35,525 nucleotides of DNA from Spirogloea muscicola (Eukaryota; Streptophyta; Zygnematophyceae; Spirogloeales; Spirogloeaceae): assembly GCA_009602725.1 (NCBI GenBank), contig WELB01000020.1, positions 829,305-864,829 of the forward strand, in the 5' to 3' direction. The notes under the pieces were generated by a model. The model was not told the origin of the DNA. It was given only the letters and a program-made list of their open reading frames with translations, and made no database searches. Below, one piece after another: positions 1 through 10,315 of the stretch (the stretch's first letter is position 1; every line of letters starts with the position of its first letter). Made by a program: the position numbers and the translations under genes.

Positions 1-281
1 GATGGGCTTGCCAGCTGCATATCTGTCGCTCTTGCGACGTCGAGTTTCGGCCTGTTTGCAGCGTGCTCAGGCTAGTGCCTTGCACCAGAAAGCTGGGCGA
101 GCTCTAGTAGGTGGCAGAAGGGCTCCGTTCCTGGCATCTAGTATTCATGCATCGAGTAGTGACCTTTATGTTTTGACCCGTGGTTATTGAGCGGGTCAAT
201 CTGCTGTAGGTTATGTAGATTTTTAGATGTGCTTGCCTTTGTACCTGGCCATTTGGCCTACATTTCTTTCTAATACACGAT
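1..281 (+). mobile_element. LINE 3' end fragment, subfamily A (copy 1)
   Basis: The first 190 bases encode the last 60 or so residues of a non-LTR retrotransposon ORF, ending in the family signature Leu-Thr-Arg-Gly-Tyr-stop, followed by about 90 bases of 3' UTR. The same stretch recurs at 6279-6559, with by eye about eleven substitutions and no gaps. The rest of the element lies outside the window or was never inserted (5' truncation). Around the stop codon the DNA can pair as TGACCCG...CGGGTCA. The identification rests on the match to the C terminus of the longer copies in this window. Confidence 0.75.
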
Positions 282-368
282 CTTTTTTCTTCCCACGGGA
301 GCCTGTTGTTCTAACCAATCGTTACCTTGTCGGACCTTGTCCAATTCACAGCCCTCGCCCCCTTCAGT

Positions 369-484
369 GACCTTATCTTTTGACCCGTGGTTACTGAGCG
401 GGTCAATCTGCTGTAATTTATGTAGATCTTCAGATGTGCTTGCCTTGTACTTGGCCATTTGGCCGACGTTTGTTTCAAATACAC
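369..484 (+). mobile_element. LINE subfamily A 3' tail, second partial copy
   Basis: This repeats the stop-codon and 3' UTR part of the copy just upstream (TTGACCCGTGGTTACTGAGC, then the GTAGATCTTCAGATGTGCTT stretch) without the coding part. It is more diverged than the 1-281 and 6279-6559 pair. It looks like the remains of a very short, 5'-truncated insertion placed behind an older tail. Confidence 0.6.
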
Positions 485-808
485 GTAGTTCTTCCTTTGG
501 AAGATGCCGCCCTTTCTTTGACCAAAGAGACAAGCTTTTAGGCAATGCAATAGCGGCTTAGCTTGGCCTCCCTTACCACTTCATGCGCGCCTTTCTTCCT
601 CCCAGTCGCAGCGGCCCGATCTCCAGCGCCGACTGTCGCCTTGAGGAAGCGCCCTTGGTGTCCCACCCTTGTCGCCGCGCCGAACCTGGCTGGCTTCTAC
701 CGCCGCTCTCTTTATGTAGCAGCCGTCTTTTCTTGCTGAACGTCAGTCCCCTGCACGACCGGCGCCGCTACGCCGCCCGTTGCCCCCGCGGCCGCGCCCG
801 CCGACGCC
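485..808. other. Upstream region of the pyruvate kinase gene
   Basis: There is no credible coding region here. The stretch at 573-600 (TTGGCCTCCCTTACCACTTCATGCGCG) resembles repeat modules at 7628 and 16071, so part of it is transposon-derived. From about 740 the DNA becomes very GC-rich (CGCCGC and GGCCGC runs) up to the ATG at 809, as expected for a 5' UTR in this genome. I see no TATA box. Confidence 0.4.
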
Positions 809-3800
809 ATGGCGGCGCTGAGGTCTGCCTTCACGCCGTCGCCAGTCCTCCGGGCTGACTCCGATGTCCCGGCCCTGCTGCGTGGCGATGGCGGCTCCCA
901 GCTCGGACGGGCCTCGCGGCTGCCGAGCGTGTCCTGCGTGATGGAGAAGCCCAGCTTCGACGCCACGCTGCAGATTGACAAGGAGCGCCGCACCATACCC
1001 TCCATTCCGATCACTGGCCTTCCCAGCGTCAGGTCCGTGAGTGGCGAGCGGCCAAGGCATACCTCACTGCTTGTTTCGACAAAATACAGTTGCAATGCTC
1101 CCTACCTGGACGATATCACAATAACAACCCTCTCCGAGCAAGCTTCAGATTCAGCAGCGAGGAGCAGCGCCGCGCTGGGGAGGATCTTTTTGAGGAGGAA
1201 TTCCGGGATGCAGACCTCTTCGACACCCACACACGCGACGGAGAGCACAGGTCTTCAAATTGGACGCAGCCCACCTTTCAGGTATCAACTGCGCTTTTCC
1301 ATATCAGATATCCTGAGTATTCTTCCAGCAGCTCCAATCTCGTCATGATTGTCCTAAACGCCCTTCACTGACATCCAGCTCCAAGAAACGAGCTCATGTG
1401 ACTTAATTATACCATGACTTACATGCTTGCGAGCTCATAGCTTCAGGCTGATTTGGTCGTGACAGAGGAAGACGAAAATTGTCTGCACAATTGGACCGAC
1501 CAGCAAATCAAAGGAGATGATCTGGAAGCTTGCTGAGGCAGGCATGAATGTGGCTCGATTGAACATGTCTCATGGAGACCATGCTAGTCACCTGAAGGTC
1601 ATTAAGCTTGTGCGCGAGTACAACGAATCTGTGGGTGCTAACACTGTTGCGCTCATGCTGGATACGAAGGTATATGTCGGAATTGCAATTATTTGAGCCT
1701 GTGTGGCTTGTTAAAGACGAATCCTAGGTAGCTGCAGGGACAATCCTAAACAACTGTATGCTGTCAAGCATTGCAGATGTCGAGGTTTGTGGTAACCACA
1801 GTGCATCAGCTGCCTCAGATGCAGGACTTTCTCTAATCGGAGATTATTGTTCTAAATTTGTGAACCAGGGTCCAGAGGTTAGAAGTGGCGACCTGCAGAA
1901 GCCACTGTGGTTGAAAAAGGGTGACAAATTCAACTTCACAATCAAACGAGGTGTTAGCACAGAGACGATGGTCAGCGTAAATTATGATGGTTTTGTGAAT
2001 GATGTAGAAGTTGGGGACATCATTCTCATTGATGGTGAGACTAACCCACTGCCACTGCCATCTGAGCTGTGGGTTCTGTTGATAGGAGCAGCATGGTAAC
2101 TGTAATTGCAAGATATAATAGATCAATAAGTTTTTCTAGCTGTCAATGTGAGGTGGAGTAAGCAGAATGTCATAGTACTGTAGCCATCATGCTTAGCTAG
2201 TTGCTCAAGCTGCTATGCATTCTTCAATTGCTCCAGATTAAAAAGACTGTACCTTTGCAGGCGGCATGATGTCACTCCAAGTGCTTTGGAAGACTGCCGT
2301 GGACGTGGGGTGTGAAGTGGTGGATGGAGGCGAGCTGAAGTCTAGGCGACACTTGAATGTACGAGGGAAAAGTGCTACATTGCCTTCCATTACAGGTAAC
2401 AGGCAGGTCAAAGACTTCGATTGTACGTCAGGTCCTCTACATATCTTGGAACTTATTGCTTACTGCTGTCTTACTATGCAGATTGTTTGTAGCGTCACTG
2501 ACCAGCCATACTTCTGGAGTTACAGAGAAGGACTGGGATGACATCAAATTTGGAGTGGAGCACGGAGTGGACTACTACGCGCTGTCATTTGTGAAGGATG
2601 CGCAAGTAGTGCATGAGCTCAAGGCCTTTCTCCAATGTAAGCTTTTCAACATGTGTTAAAAGCACCACCCTTGCTTGTCACTTCTTCAAGCTGCTTGAAT
2701 TCCTCCTGCGGTGGTCTCTTGATAACAAGTGGACAAGGGGGCGGTGATTTCTGTGCATTACTACCTAAGGGAACATGCCTGATACTAGTCTTGATGATTG
2801 TGCTTCCTGCACCTGTTCCTTGGTGAGCTCCAACGGTTGCCAGCAATGATGGGCCAACTACATTTGCTGTGTCCGCGAGGCTTACACTACTGTCTACTTG
2901 CACGTGCAGCAAGCAATGCAGACATCAATGTACTTGTGAAGATTGAGAGTGCAGACTCCATCCCTAATCTACACTCAATCTTGGATGCAGCTGATGGGGT
3001 GAGTGGACAAGTCATGGCTGCTCTTAGCTTGCTCTAATGCATCACAACAGTCGCAGCAAGTATTTCATCTCTGTAGTCGTAATGATGAGAACTAAAGATA
3101 TAGTAGAAAATTGGCGGCTTATATAAGCAGAACTCATTGGGCATGTAGGCAATGGTTGCTCGCGGTGATCTTGGAGCTGAATTGCCGATTGAAGAGGTAC
3201 CCCTGCTGCAGGTACGCTTGAACAAGCTGTACGTCCAGATTGCAGGTGTTTGATTTTGCAGCAACTTTTGCAGCAGCTAAGTGTGCACCACATGAATGCT
3301 TCTATTTCTACATCCAGCCTGACATACAGACCTCTCAATTTTGGCAGGGCGAGATCATCCGGATGTGTCGATCCATGGGGAAACCTGTCATTGTTGCAAC
3401 TAATATGTTGGAGAGCATGATTGCGGCCCCCACACCAACCCGTGCAGAGGTCTCTGACATTGCTATTGCTGTGCGGGAGGGTGCTGATGCTGTGATGCTC
3501 TCAGGAGAAACTGCACATGGAAAGTGAGTCACTGTATCGCCTTGTACCTGCACATGCTTACAATAACTAAGTAGACTGCTTGTAGAGAAGCTTCCTCCCT
3601 GATTAACACTAGACAGCAAATTCCAGCAGAGTAGACTCCTGAGCTATCGGTCTTCAGCTGTGTGCATCAATGGTTTGTGAACATGGGGATCCTGGAAGCT
3701 GGTCAAGCTGCTGGCCCATGCTGTATGTGACGTGCTAAGTAACTGACAATGAGGTCAAGCCATGTCACAGATTCCCTCTGAAAGCTGTCCGTGTAATGCA

Positions 3801-4871
3801 CACGGTGGCCATGCGCACTGAGGCAACAATGCTTGATGCAGTTGCTCCAGCAAACCTCGGCCGGGCATTCAAGGTGAAGAGAATCTCTTCCCTCTGCCTG
3901 CAAAATTCCATCTTCACCTTTTTACTCTAAAGAAAGCGTGAGCTTGCTATGTGTTGCTGCCACTATTACGCTCTTGCTGTCATGGTGCAGCAGAGGCTAC
4001 ATGGCTCACTTGTGCAGAAATGATGTGCAGAATCATATGTCTGAGATGTTTGCCTTCCATGCCACGATGATGTCAAACACACTGGGAGCAAGCATCCTGG
4101 TGTTCACTAGAAGCGGTTTCATGGCCATGCTGCTGAGCCACTATAGGCCACTTGGCACAACCTTTGCCTTCACCAATGAGTAAGCCACGTGCATTGACCA
4201 GCTTGATTACTTGCTGCCAAACAGAAGTTGGTCATGTAGGTCGGGGGCTGCTTTTGAAGAATGAGTACATACCTATGAGTGTCAATGTGCTTCTGGTGCA
4301 GCATAGATTGCTTGGCTTCTGGTCAGCAAAATTTTGTGTTTTACTTGGGCAAGCAAGAATGTTCTCTTTCTACAGAAAAAGGGTTCAACAGAGGTTAGCT
4401 TTGTATCATGGGGTGCGTGCACTGTACATGCCCTTCTCATCTGATGCAGAGGAGACATTCAATCAAGCACTGGACACAATACAGGTTTGTCACTTGGATG
4501 TCTTGTTGTCCGGGCTGCATATCTGCTCCTGCTCCACCAGGCTGGGGCAAAATGTCAACAAGATCTGGGCAGATTGCTTGGATTTTCTGAGAAGGGCCAC
4601 ACAGTCAGGAGGATTACAAATGCTCAGGATGACACCGTCCATGTATCTATTACCAACTTGCAATGGCAGCATCAATTTGCAACTATGTAAGGACAGTTGC
4701 ACACAACTTTAACCGGGTGATTGTTGTGGCCCACTTACTCATCTGCAGAGGCAGGGCATGGTGAATGTCGGCGAGGAGGTTGCTCTCGTCCAAAGTGGGC
4801 GGCAGCCTATCTGGAGATCAGAGTCGACGCATCACATTCAAGTGGGGACCGTAAGGAGGTTAGACAGATGA
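809..4871 (+). CDS. Pyruvate kinase, plastid type
   Basis: Pyruvate kinase converts phosphoenolpyruvate and ADP to pyruvate and ATP; the plastid form feeds fatty-acid synthesis. My model joins 809..1032, 1149..1281, 1466..1669, 1869..2034, 2261..2395, 2526..2636, 2910..2998, 3149..3211, 3348..3523, 3771..3873, 4031..4179, 4376..4484 and 4749..4871. All phases agree and give 594 residues. Visible landmarks are [20 protein letters not shown] (from about 122), MLDTKGPEVRSG (about 184), the active-site signature [11 protein letters not shown] (about 331), [13 protein letters not shown] (about 355), [20 protein letters not shown] and SGETAHGK, and the C-terminal VALVQSG...STHHIQV. The roughly 115 residues before the catalytic core fit a plastid transit peptide plus linker. 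The first intron border (1032/1149) is the least certain. The catalytic core resembles plant plastid beta-type enzymes more than cytosolic ones. It is flanked on both sides by near-identical LINE tails. Confidence 0.92.
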
Positions 4872-5387
4872 TTTGATGCCTGCAATGGAGGTAGATGTGA
4901 GGCCCTGACCTCCTTCACTTGAGGACCTACAGAAGGGCCTTGAGTAGGACTTACAGCAGGGCCGTTCACCTTTGAAGTACACACCTTGTTGGACCAATCA
5001 TTGATAAGCAAAGAGCATAGGTATCCGCCATTCTTGTCGGAATAACCATATTGGACAGTCGTATTTTTTTCGCCTATGCGTTTGACACTGGCGCATACTG
5101 GGCGGGTAAGTGGCTGTAGTTTGTGAGAGAGCCGCTGTGCAAAAACAGCCTTATTATCGAGAGAGGGACAGATTGCAGATTCGCGCTTGTCATGATGTAT
5201 AACTGGCCAAATGGGGGCCTCACAGGGTCGGAGGTCCACTGCAACTTCACGAGTGAGCAGATTAATAGGCACTCGGGAGGACGGGAGGGTGAGAAAGGTG
5301 TGCCCTTGCACCTTGATCACACTTTGTTGAGCTGGCATGCACAGCCATCACCATCATCTTCTTCTTCCTGCTATTTGAAAAAGAAAG
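4872..5387. other. Downstream region of pyruvate kinase, no gene seen
   Basis: This should contain the pyruvate kinase 3' UTR. The open frames here on both strands lack recognisable products and consistent splice borders. No repeat of the LINE families is visible until 5388. Confidence 0.4.
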
Positions 5388-5606
5388 CGCGGCCAGATTG
5401 ACTGGTGGCCGGAATAGAGGAGAGATAGAGGAGCTTTGGGCTGGCCTTTGGGCTGGGAAAGGCCAGCCCAAACGAACGGACAAGGTCTGAAGGAGCCGAA
5501 GTGCGCATTTGGGGGGCCCTTTCAGGAAAGCGCGGCCAGATTGACTTGTAGTTGGGAAAGGCCAGCCCAAAGGAATGGACAAGGTCTGAAGGAGCCGGAG
5601 TGCGAA
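5388..5606 (-). repeat. Two tandem copies of a LINE-type 3' tail (subfamily C)
   Basis: Two direct copies of one module (about 5388-5500 and 5524-5606) start with GAAAGCGCGGCCAGATTGAC and continue with GGGAAAGGCCAGCCCAAA and GGACAAGGTCTGAAGGAGCC. The reverse complement of the same module is at 16126-16179, and a partial copy is at 15825-15870. On the minus strand the module reads GGGCTGGCCTTTCCCAGCC, which resembles the hairpin found in the subfamily B tails. I infer that these are 3' tails of related elements lying on the minus strand. Confidence 0.6.
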
Positions 5607-5760
5607 GAAAGAAAGATAGCCTCTGTGGCGTAGTTGGTAGTAACCAGGGGGTCAGGGCAAAGGGCCTGAACGGCCCGGGAAAGTTCTCCTGCCCTGCCAA
5701 AGCGTCTTGCCCGCGCTAGATTGCCAGCTGTGGACTGTTTGAGAGGGCTGGTTGACTGAT
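5607..5760 (-). mobile_element. LINE ORF fragment (upstream of reverse transcriptase), inverted
   Basis: Read on the minus strand this encodes RRFGRAGELSRAVQALC and further residues. They align with the start of the intact element ORF on the minus strand near 20960 (LRFGHAGELSRAVQALDDS). It is a decayed piece with no reverse transcriptase behind it. It lies head to head with the plus-strand C-terminal fragment that begins at about 5800. Confidence 0.6.
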
Positions 5761-5799
5761 CCATTGCGCGCCCGCCGCTGCAAGAGCGTGACTGGGGGG

Positions 5800-6559
5800 A
5801 GCGGCGAGCTTGGGTACTGGTTCCCCTGGCCCCCTTCTCGTACTTTTTTGCCCCACTGGACCAGAAGTGGTGGGCATTCACAACCTCCTTCGCGATGCCC
5901 TGGCGGGCTTGATGCGCGACGCCGGCTACCGTGCGGTCGTGGAAGTCAACAACATTATGCCTATCACCACGGACGCCCAGGGACGTCATGACCGTACACT
6001 TGACATTGTGGGCGTGCAACCTGGTGGAGGACCACGGGCCCTGGTCGACGTTGTTGTTACGGAGGCATATAAGGCCCAGCATCGACACACATCGCTGGGC
6101 ACGCAGTGGGCGGTGCAGAACAATGAAAACTGCGGCATTACTCCGATTACCCCCAATGCGATCAGCTCCTGCCAGCGGCAATCGACATCTTTGGCTGTCT
6201 GGGTCCTCGTCTCCACACTCTCCTGCAAAACCTCGCCAATCTAGGCTACACTCGACGTGCAGATGTGTTTCCGGCTGAGATGGGCTTGCCAGCTGCCTAT
6301 CTGTTGCTCTTGCGACGACGAGTTTCGGCCTCTTTGCAGCGTGCTCAGGCTAGTGCCTTGCACCAGAAAGCTGGGCGAGCTCTAGTTGGTGGCAGAAGGG
6401 CTCCGTTTCTGGCATCTGGTATTCATGCATCGAGTAGTGACCTTTATGTTTTGACCCGTGGTTATTGAGCGGGTCATTCTGCTGTAGGTTATGTAGATCT
6501 TTAGATGTGCTTGCCTTTGTACTTGGCCAGTTGGCCTACATTTCTTTCTAATACACGGA
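5800..6559 (+). pseudogene. LINE C-terminal (endonuclease region) pseudogene, subfamily A (copy 2)
   Basis: This is a 5'-truncated copy. It starts near the HN-LLRDAL part behind the CCHC knuckle. It then shows the nuclease-like stretch RTLDIVGVQPGGGPRALVDV, which corresponds to RRADLVAI...ADVVT in the intact ORF. A frame change follows at around 6110-6250. The C terminus (6279-6468) ends in LTRGY-stop, and the 3' UTR runs to about 6559. The copy is non-functional because it lacks the reverse transcriptase and is frameshifted. Its last 281 bases are almost the same as positions 1-281. Confidence 0.75.
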
Positions 6560-6579
6560 ATTTTCCTTCTCGTACTTTA

Positions 6580-6635
6580 CTCATTCCTTGTTGGGCTGGC
6601 TTTTCTAGTCCCTATCCTCAATGGGCGAGCCCCTT
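6580..6635 (+). repeat. LINE subfamily B 3' tail with hairpin
   Basis: This contains TTGGGCTGGCTTTTCTAGTC, a slightly decayed form of the GGGCTGG-CTTTT-CCAGCCC hairpin, followed by CCTATCCTCAATGGGCGAGC. That second part is the conserved end of the subfamily B tail. The next element fragment begins immediately after it. Confidence 0.55.
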
Positions 6636-6776
6636 GTCTCGCTGCAGAGCTCTATGGCCCGGGCGCTGCACCTTCGTCCCGGCAGAGCCCTCGCTGCTGC
6701 CTCTGGCTCTGGCCAGGGGACCCACTTCCACGAGCCTAGCATCTCCGACCAGCGGCTGCTTAGCAGAGGTTACTGA
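6636..6776 (+). mobile_element. LINE C-terminal fragment, subfamily B
   Basis: Translation gives VSLQSSMARALHLRPGRALA and ends SDQRLLSRGY-stop. It is nearly the same as the C termini of the copies ending at 17242 and 26735. It holds only the last 46 codons and has no catalytic part. A subfamily B 3' UTR follows (TTCGTAGCTGCTTTGTTTCT). Confidence 0.7.
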
Positions 6777-7230
6777 GTGATTCGTAGCTGCTTTGTTTCT
6801 CTGTGTGCTTGTTTTTCTTAGCGCTTCCCCGGCGGCTCTCCGTGTCCCTTCAACGCTCACTCGCTCATGCCGTCCACTCGCGCGCGGGCCGTGCTCTTGT
6901 TGCTGCTTCCGGGTCTCGCCCGGCTGCATCTTTTCCAGCCTCGAGCTACTCTGACTTCCCATGGCCCCCTTTCTCGTACTCTGTTCATTCTTTTTCGGGC
7001 TGGTTGTTCCAGCCCCTATTCTCAATGGGCGAGCACTTTCTTTTTCTCGTACTCTGTTCCTTCTTTTTTGGGCTGGCTTTTCCAGCCCCTATTCTCAACG
7101 GGCGAGCACTTTCTCTTTTGTTGTTCCCTTTCTCTTTGTTGTTGGGTACTAACGCTGCAGGGGACGCCCAGCAGGAGAGAAGGGCCTCGCCCAGAGAAAA
7201 GCCAGCCCAAAAAAGAATGAACAAAGCAGG
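6777..7230 (+). repeat. Nested LINE 3' tails and a further C-terminal fragment
   Basis: 6777-6828 is a subfamily B 3' UTR. It is cut at 6829 by a different C-terminal piece (LSVSLQRSLAHAVHSRAGRA, about 6829-6957), closest to the minus-strand ORF at 18405. Two tails then follow one after the other, with perfect or near-perfect hairpins at 6997-7015 (GGGCTGGTTGTTCCAGCCC) and 7070-7088 (GGGCTGGCTTTTCCAGCCC). Each is followed by CTATTCTCAAYGGGCGAGCACTTTCT. Part of another tail in reverse orientation lies at 7195-7225. Confidence 0.65.
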
Positions 7231-7236
7231 GGACCG

Positions 7237-7288
7237 CCCCCAACTGTCGCAGCCTCGGCGCCACGCGGCGGGCTGCGACAGTTGGGGG
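7237..7288. repeat. Perfect 18-bp inverted repeat (stem-loop)
   Basis: CCCCCAACTGTCGCAGCC at 7237-7254 is the exact reverse complement of 7271-7288. The 16-base GC-rich loop is at 7255-7270. It sits directly beside LINE tails and about 500 bases upstream of the BCCP gene. It could be a transposon terminus or a structured tail. I cannot assign it. Confidence 0.7.
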
Positions 7289-7715
7289 GTCTCCGCGGGG
7301 GGGTGGGGAGGCGATCGGGCGGCCACGAGGTGACAGTAGCTCAGTGGCCCCCATCGGACGGCATCGGGAGCAGCCCGCCGATCGGGCGGCGGAGACGGGC
7401 TGATGGTGGGAGGGGGCCCGTTCACACTGCGGGACCTGTCCCCATCCGGGCACCGCTCCCTGCGGTGCCTGGGGGGGGGCAGGCAGGTGAGGCGCCCGAT
7501 AAGCGGTCGGTATGAAGGAGGGGAGGGGGGGAGGCGAGGAGGGAGAGAGGCGGGGGGGAGACGAGGGCGCGGCGGCCAGCCAAAACCAGAAGGCCGCATT
7601 AACGGTTCTTGGCCCGAACAATGTATCGGCTTGAATTGGCCTCCATGTCATTTCATGCGCCACGCGCGCCTTCTCTGTTCTTTAATGTCAGCAGCCGCAT
7701 TCCCTTCTTGGCCTG
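7289..7715. other. GC-rich region upstream of BCCP
   Basis: This is G-rich on the plus strand with purine-rich runs near 7520-7565. The module at 7615-7675 (GAACAATGTATCGGCTTGAA then TTCATGCGCC) recurs at 16058-16115, so part of the upstream region is repeat-derived. The long open frames on both strands here are composition effects with no recognisable product. Confidence 0.4.
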
Positions 7716-10315
7716 TTGTGTCGTTCTCGGAAGTGCCCCCTCCACCACTTCCCTTGCCGCCGAGCCTGCCCCCCCCGGTCTCCTGCGGCGGCGGCGGCGG
7801 CGGCGGCGCTCGCGGCGGCGGCGGCTGGCGCAAAGAGNGGCCCGGTCGCCGCCTCGGCGGGTCCCGGTGACGTCGCCTCGGAGCTGCGCGGGGGGCTTGG
7901 CGCGGGGAAGCTCGCGGCGCCCCGAGCGCAGTGCTTCGGGCTGGCCGGCCGGCGCCCGGACCTGCGGCGGAGCCAGCCGCTTGGCACGAGCGTGAGGCGC
8001 CGCTCCACGTACCTCTGCCGTCGTCTGCTGGCCGTCTCCGTGCCGCCATTGCCGACTTGCCCGCGAGACGGATGGCTCGTCACTCCTCCCTCGTGCAGCG
8101 CCCTGCAGCTGCCAGACTTGGCCTTGACTGGCAGCTCGGCCTCATCACTCCATTGCGCGCTGCAGGGCGCCGCGAGCGCGTCCGGACGGCCGCTCACCTG
8201 CGCCGCCAATGTGAATGACGTAGGCCTCTCTGCCAGCACGGCCTGCAATGCTGCCCCTCAGCTGTCCACCTTATTGACCGATCAGTCGCTGGCGTTGGAC
8301 TCGCCAGTCAGCCCTGTCGGCGGTTGGACAATTCCCATTCCGATGAGGAATGCTGGACACAATAGTGCGAGTAGCCGCCTCGTCATACTAATGCTCTTAT
8401 GCAGATTGTCAGAGACCGTCAGTTCATCAGTGCATTTATCGAGCATCCTCTTTTTCACAAACCTTAGCACATCATTCAGGTCGCTGTGGGATCAACATCG
8501 CCAGCTGTAGCTGACGGCCCCAGAGCCGAGATACCCAAGTTACCAGACTCCAAGCCTCATGACCTGGACGGTCCTGCGGACATCCCCGACATTCAGGAAA
8601 CATCTGCATTCATATCTGATGTTGCCAACCTCGTCAAGTAAGCCACCATTTCTTGCTCAGTTGCAGGCCTTCGCAAGGTAGTGAGCCCCTTCACGGTTGC
8701 GAGGATGCGCCCGCCGCTTCCTTGCCTTAAAGAGACTCTCCCTCTGCATAGACGCCCTCACAAAACAAACTGCAGCTCAATGGCAACTCTATGCTGGTGG
8801 CACCTGACCTTACATTTTCACCAATGCATTGAGTTGTTAAGCAGTTAGTTCTATTGTCTTGCTTGTGATTGGTGTAAATGTGCGCTGCCTTTGGCCTGCA
8901 TCTGAGGATGGCAGAAGCAGCTCACTCTGGCTTATAGCTGTGACAGACTTGCCAGTCTGCAGGCACTGTGTACATTCACTTAACACTCATTGGATATTCT
9001 GGCTGCTGGTGCTGTGGTGCTGTAGGCTGGTGGACTCGCGGGACATCGTGGAACTCGAGCTGAAGCACAAGCACTACGAGATCACGATCCGGAAGAAGGA
9101 AGCACTTCCCGCGCCTGTGCAGCAGCACCAGGGGTCACTGCCGGGGCCGCATGTCATGGCCCACACCGCCTGGCCGCAGTACATGGCTGCCCCGCCGCCC
9201 ACCCCTGCAGCATCTCCCCCTCCTGTGGCTGCGGCAGCTCCTTCTGCATCAACAGCAGAGCCGGCTGCTCCCCCAGCACCTCCCCCCTCCACAGTACCAC
9301 CTATGCTGTCTCCCATGGCTGGCACGTTCTATCGATCTCCAGCACCAGGAGAGCCTCCCTTTGTCAAGGTTGTCAACTCTTGTCAATCTGGCCTTCGCTG
9401 ATTTGCTGCAAGTTGCTGACTGAACATGGCATGAGGTTGCTCGTTAGGATCCTTCCGTGTCCATATTGTGATGGTTCCCTTGAGCTGCCCCTCACACTGT
9501 AGTACTAGAATAATGGAATTAAACATGACTCCACGTTCTCTCTACACTACACAAGATTGCTTACAAGGGCAGTACCTGCATTGCATGTCTTGCGAGAGGT
9601 GCACCAGGTCGGCGACAAAGTCACCAAAGGGCAGGTTGTCTGCATTGTGGAAGCCATGAAGCTGATGAATGAGATAGAGGTGAGTGTAGGAACATGACCT
9701 TACTCCTAATGCATTGTGCTGACTTCTTGGATTTCTCCTACCCATCACTTCTCCTGCTCTGGATCAGGAAGTTGTGACGTAAAGGGCGCACAGTCAGGCA
9801 GGCTTGAACCATTGCTCAGCAGCTAGAGTAGGCTTGCTCTCTTTTTCAGAGTGCCAGATCTGATTATAGCCCTAAGGCTGTTGTCCTTCATAGGTGGGAT
9901 CTTGGATCTTAGTGTTCAGTGCTCCTACCAGTGAGCACAGGTAAAGCCAACCAATCGTCAGGCAGCTGCATGAGCAGAACGAGCAAACCTTCTCTGTTTG
10001 TTTTGCAGGCTGACCAGACTGGAACCATTGAGGCCATTCTAACAGATGACGGCAAGCCCGTGGCAATTGATACGGTACGATCCCTGCCTTGCTGAAGTTG
10101 CACATCAACATGTCTAGAGTGCCACGTGAAGGCTCTATGAATTGGACATATGTATGTGATGCACATACAACAACTTCTCCTTCAGGTGTAAATTAGCTGA
10201 CAAGCCTAAAGTGATGCCATGTGAAAACATGGTGTTTCTGCTGTGCTTGCTATGTAATCTAAAGCTTCTCCATTGCCCAATTATGTTGCAGCCTCTCTAT
10301 GCGATCAAGCCATGA
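7716..10315 (+). CDS. BCCP: Biotin carboxyl carrier protein of plastid acetyl-CoA carboxylase
   Basis: This protein carries the biotin that shuttles carboxyl groups in plastid acetyl-CoA carboxylase, the first step of fatty-acid synthesis. The supported exons are 8480..8637, 9026..9368, 9608..9679, 10009..10074 and 10292..10315, which give 220 residues in one consistent frame. Seen in order are a leader, VELELKHKHYEITIRKKE, an Ala/Pro-rich linker typical of the family, SPMAGTFYRSPAPGEPPFVK, VGDKVTKGQVVCI, the biotinylation site EAMKLMNEIE (Lys in AMK), and the end DGKPVAIDTPLYAIKP. The 5' end is uncertain. A frame open from 7716 to 8219 (donor GTAGGC) joins 8480 in phase and has an Ala/Arg-rich transit-peptide composition, but it has no ATG. 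An unknown base (N) at 7839 sits in it, so a frame error there is possible. ATGs at 7685 and 8072 are alternatives in other frames. Confidence 0.85.
7839..7839. other. Unknown base (N) in the BCCP 5' region
   Basis: A single N interrupts a CGG-rich tract (CGG runs at 7785-7826). A second N is at 15895. Both may hide an uncertain number of bases. This one lies where the BCCP reading frame cannot be connected to an ATG. Confidence 0.9.

Noticed and set aside
6985-7870. Overlapping 150-210 codon frames on both strands upstream of BCCP
   Set aside because: They consist of Pro/Arg/Gly runs driven by base composition and pass through LINE tails; no family motif.
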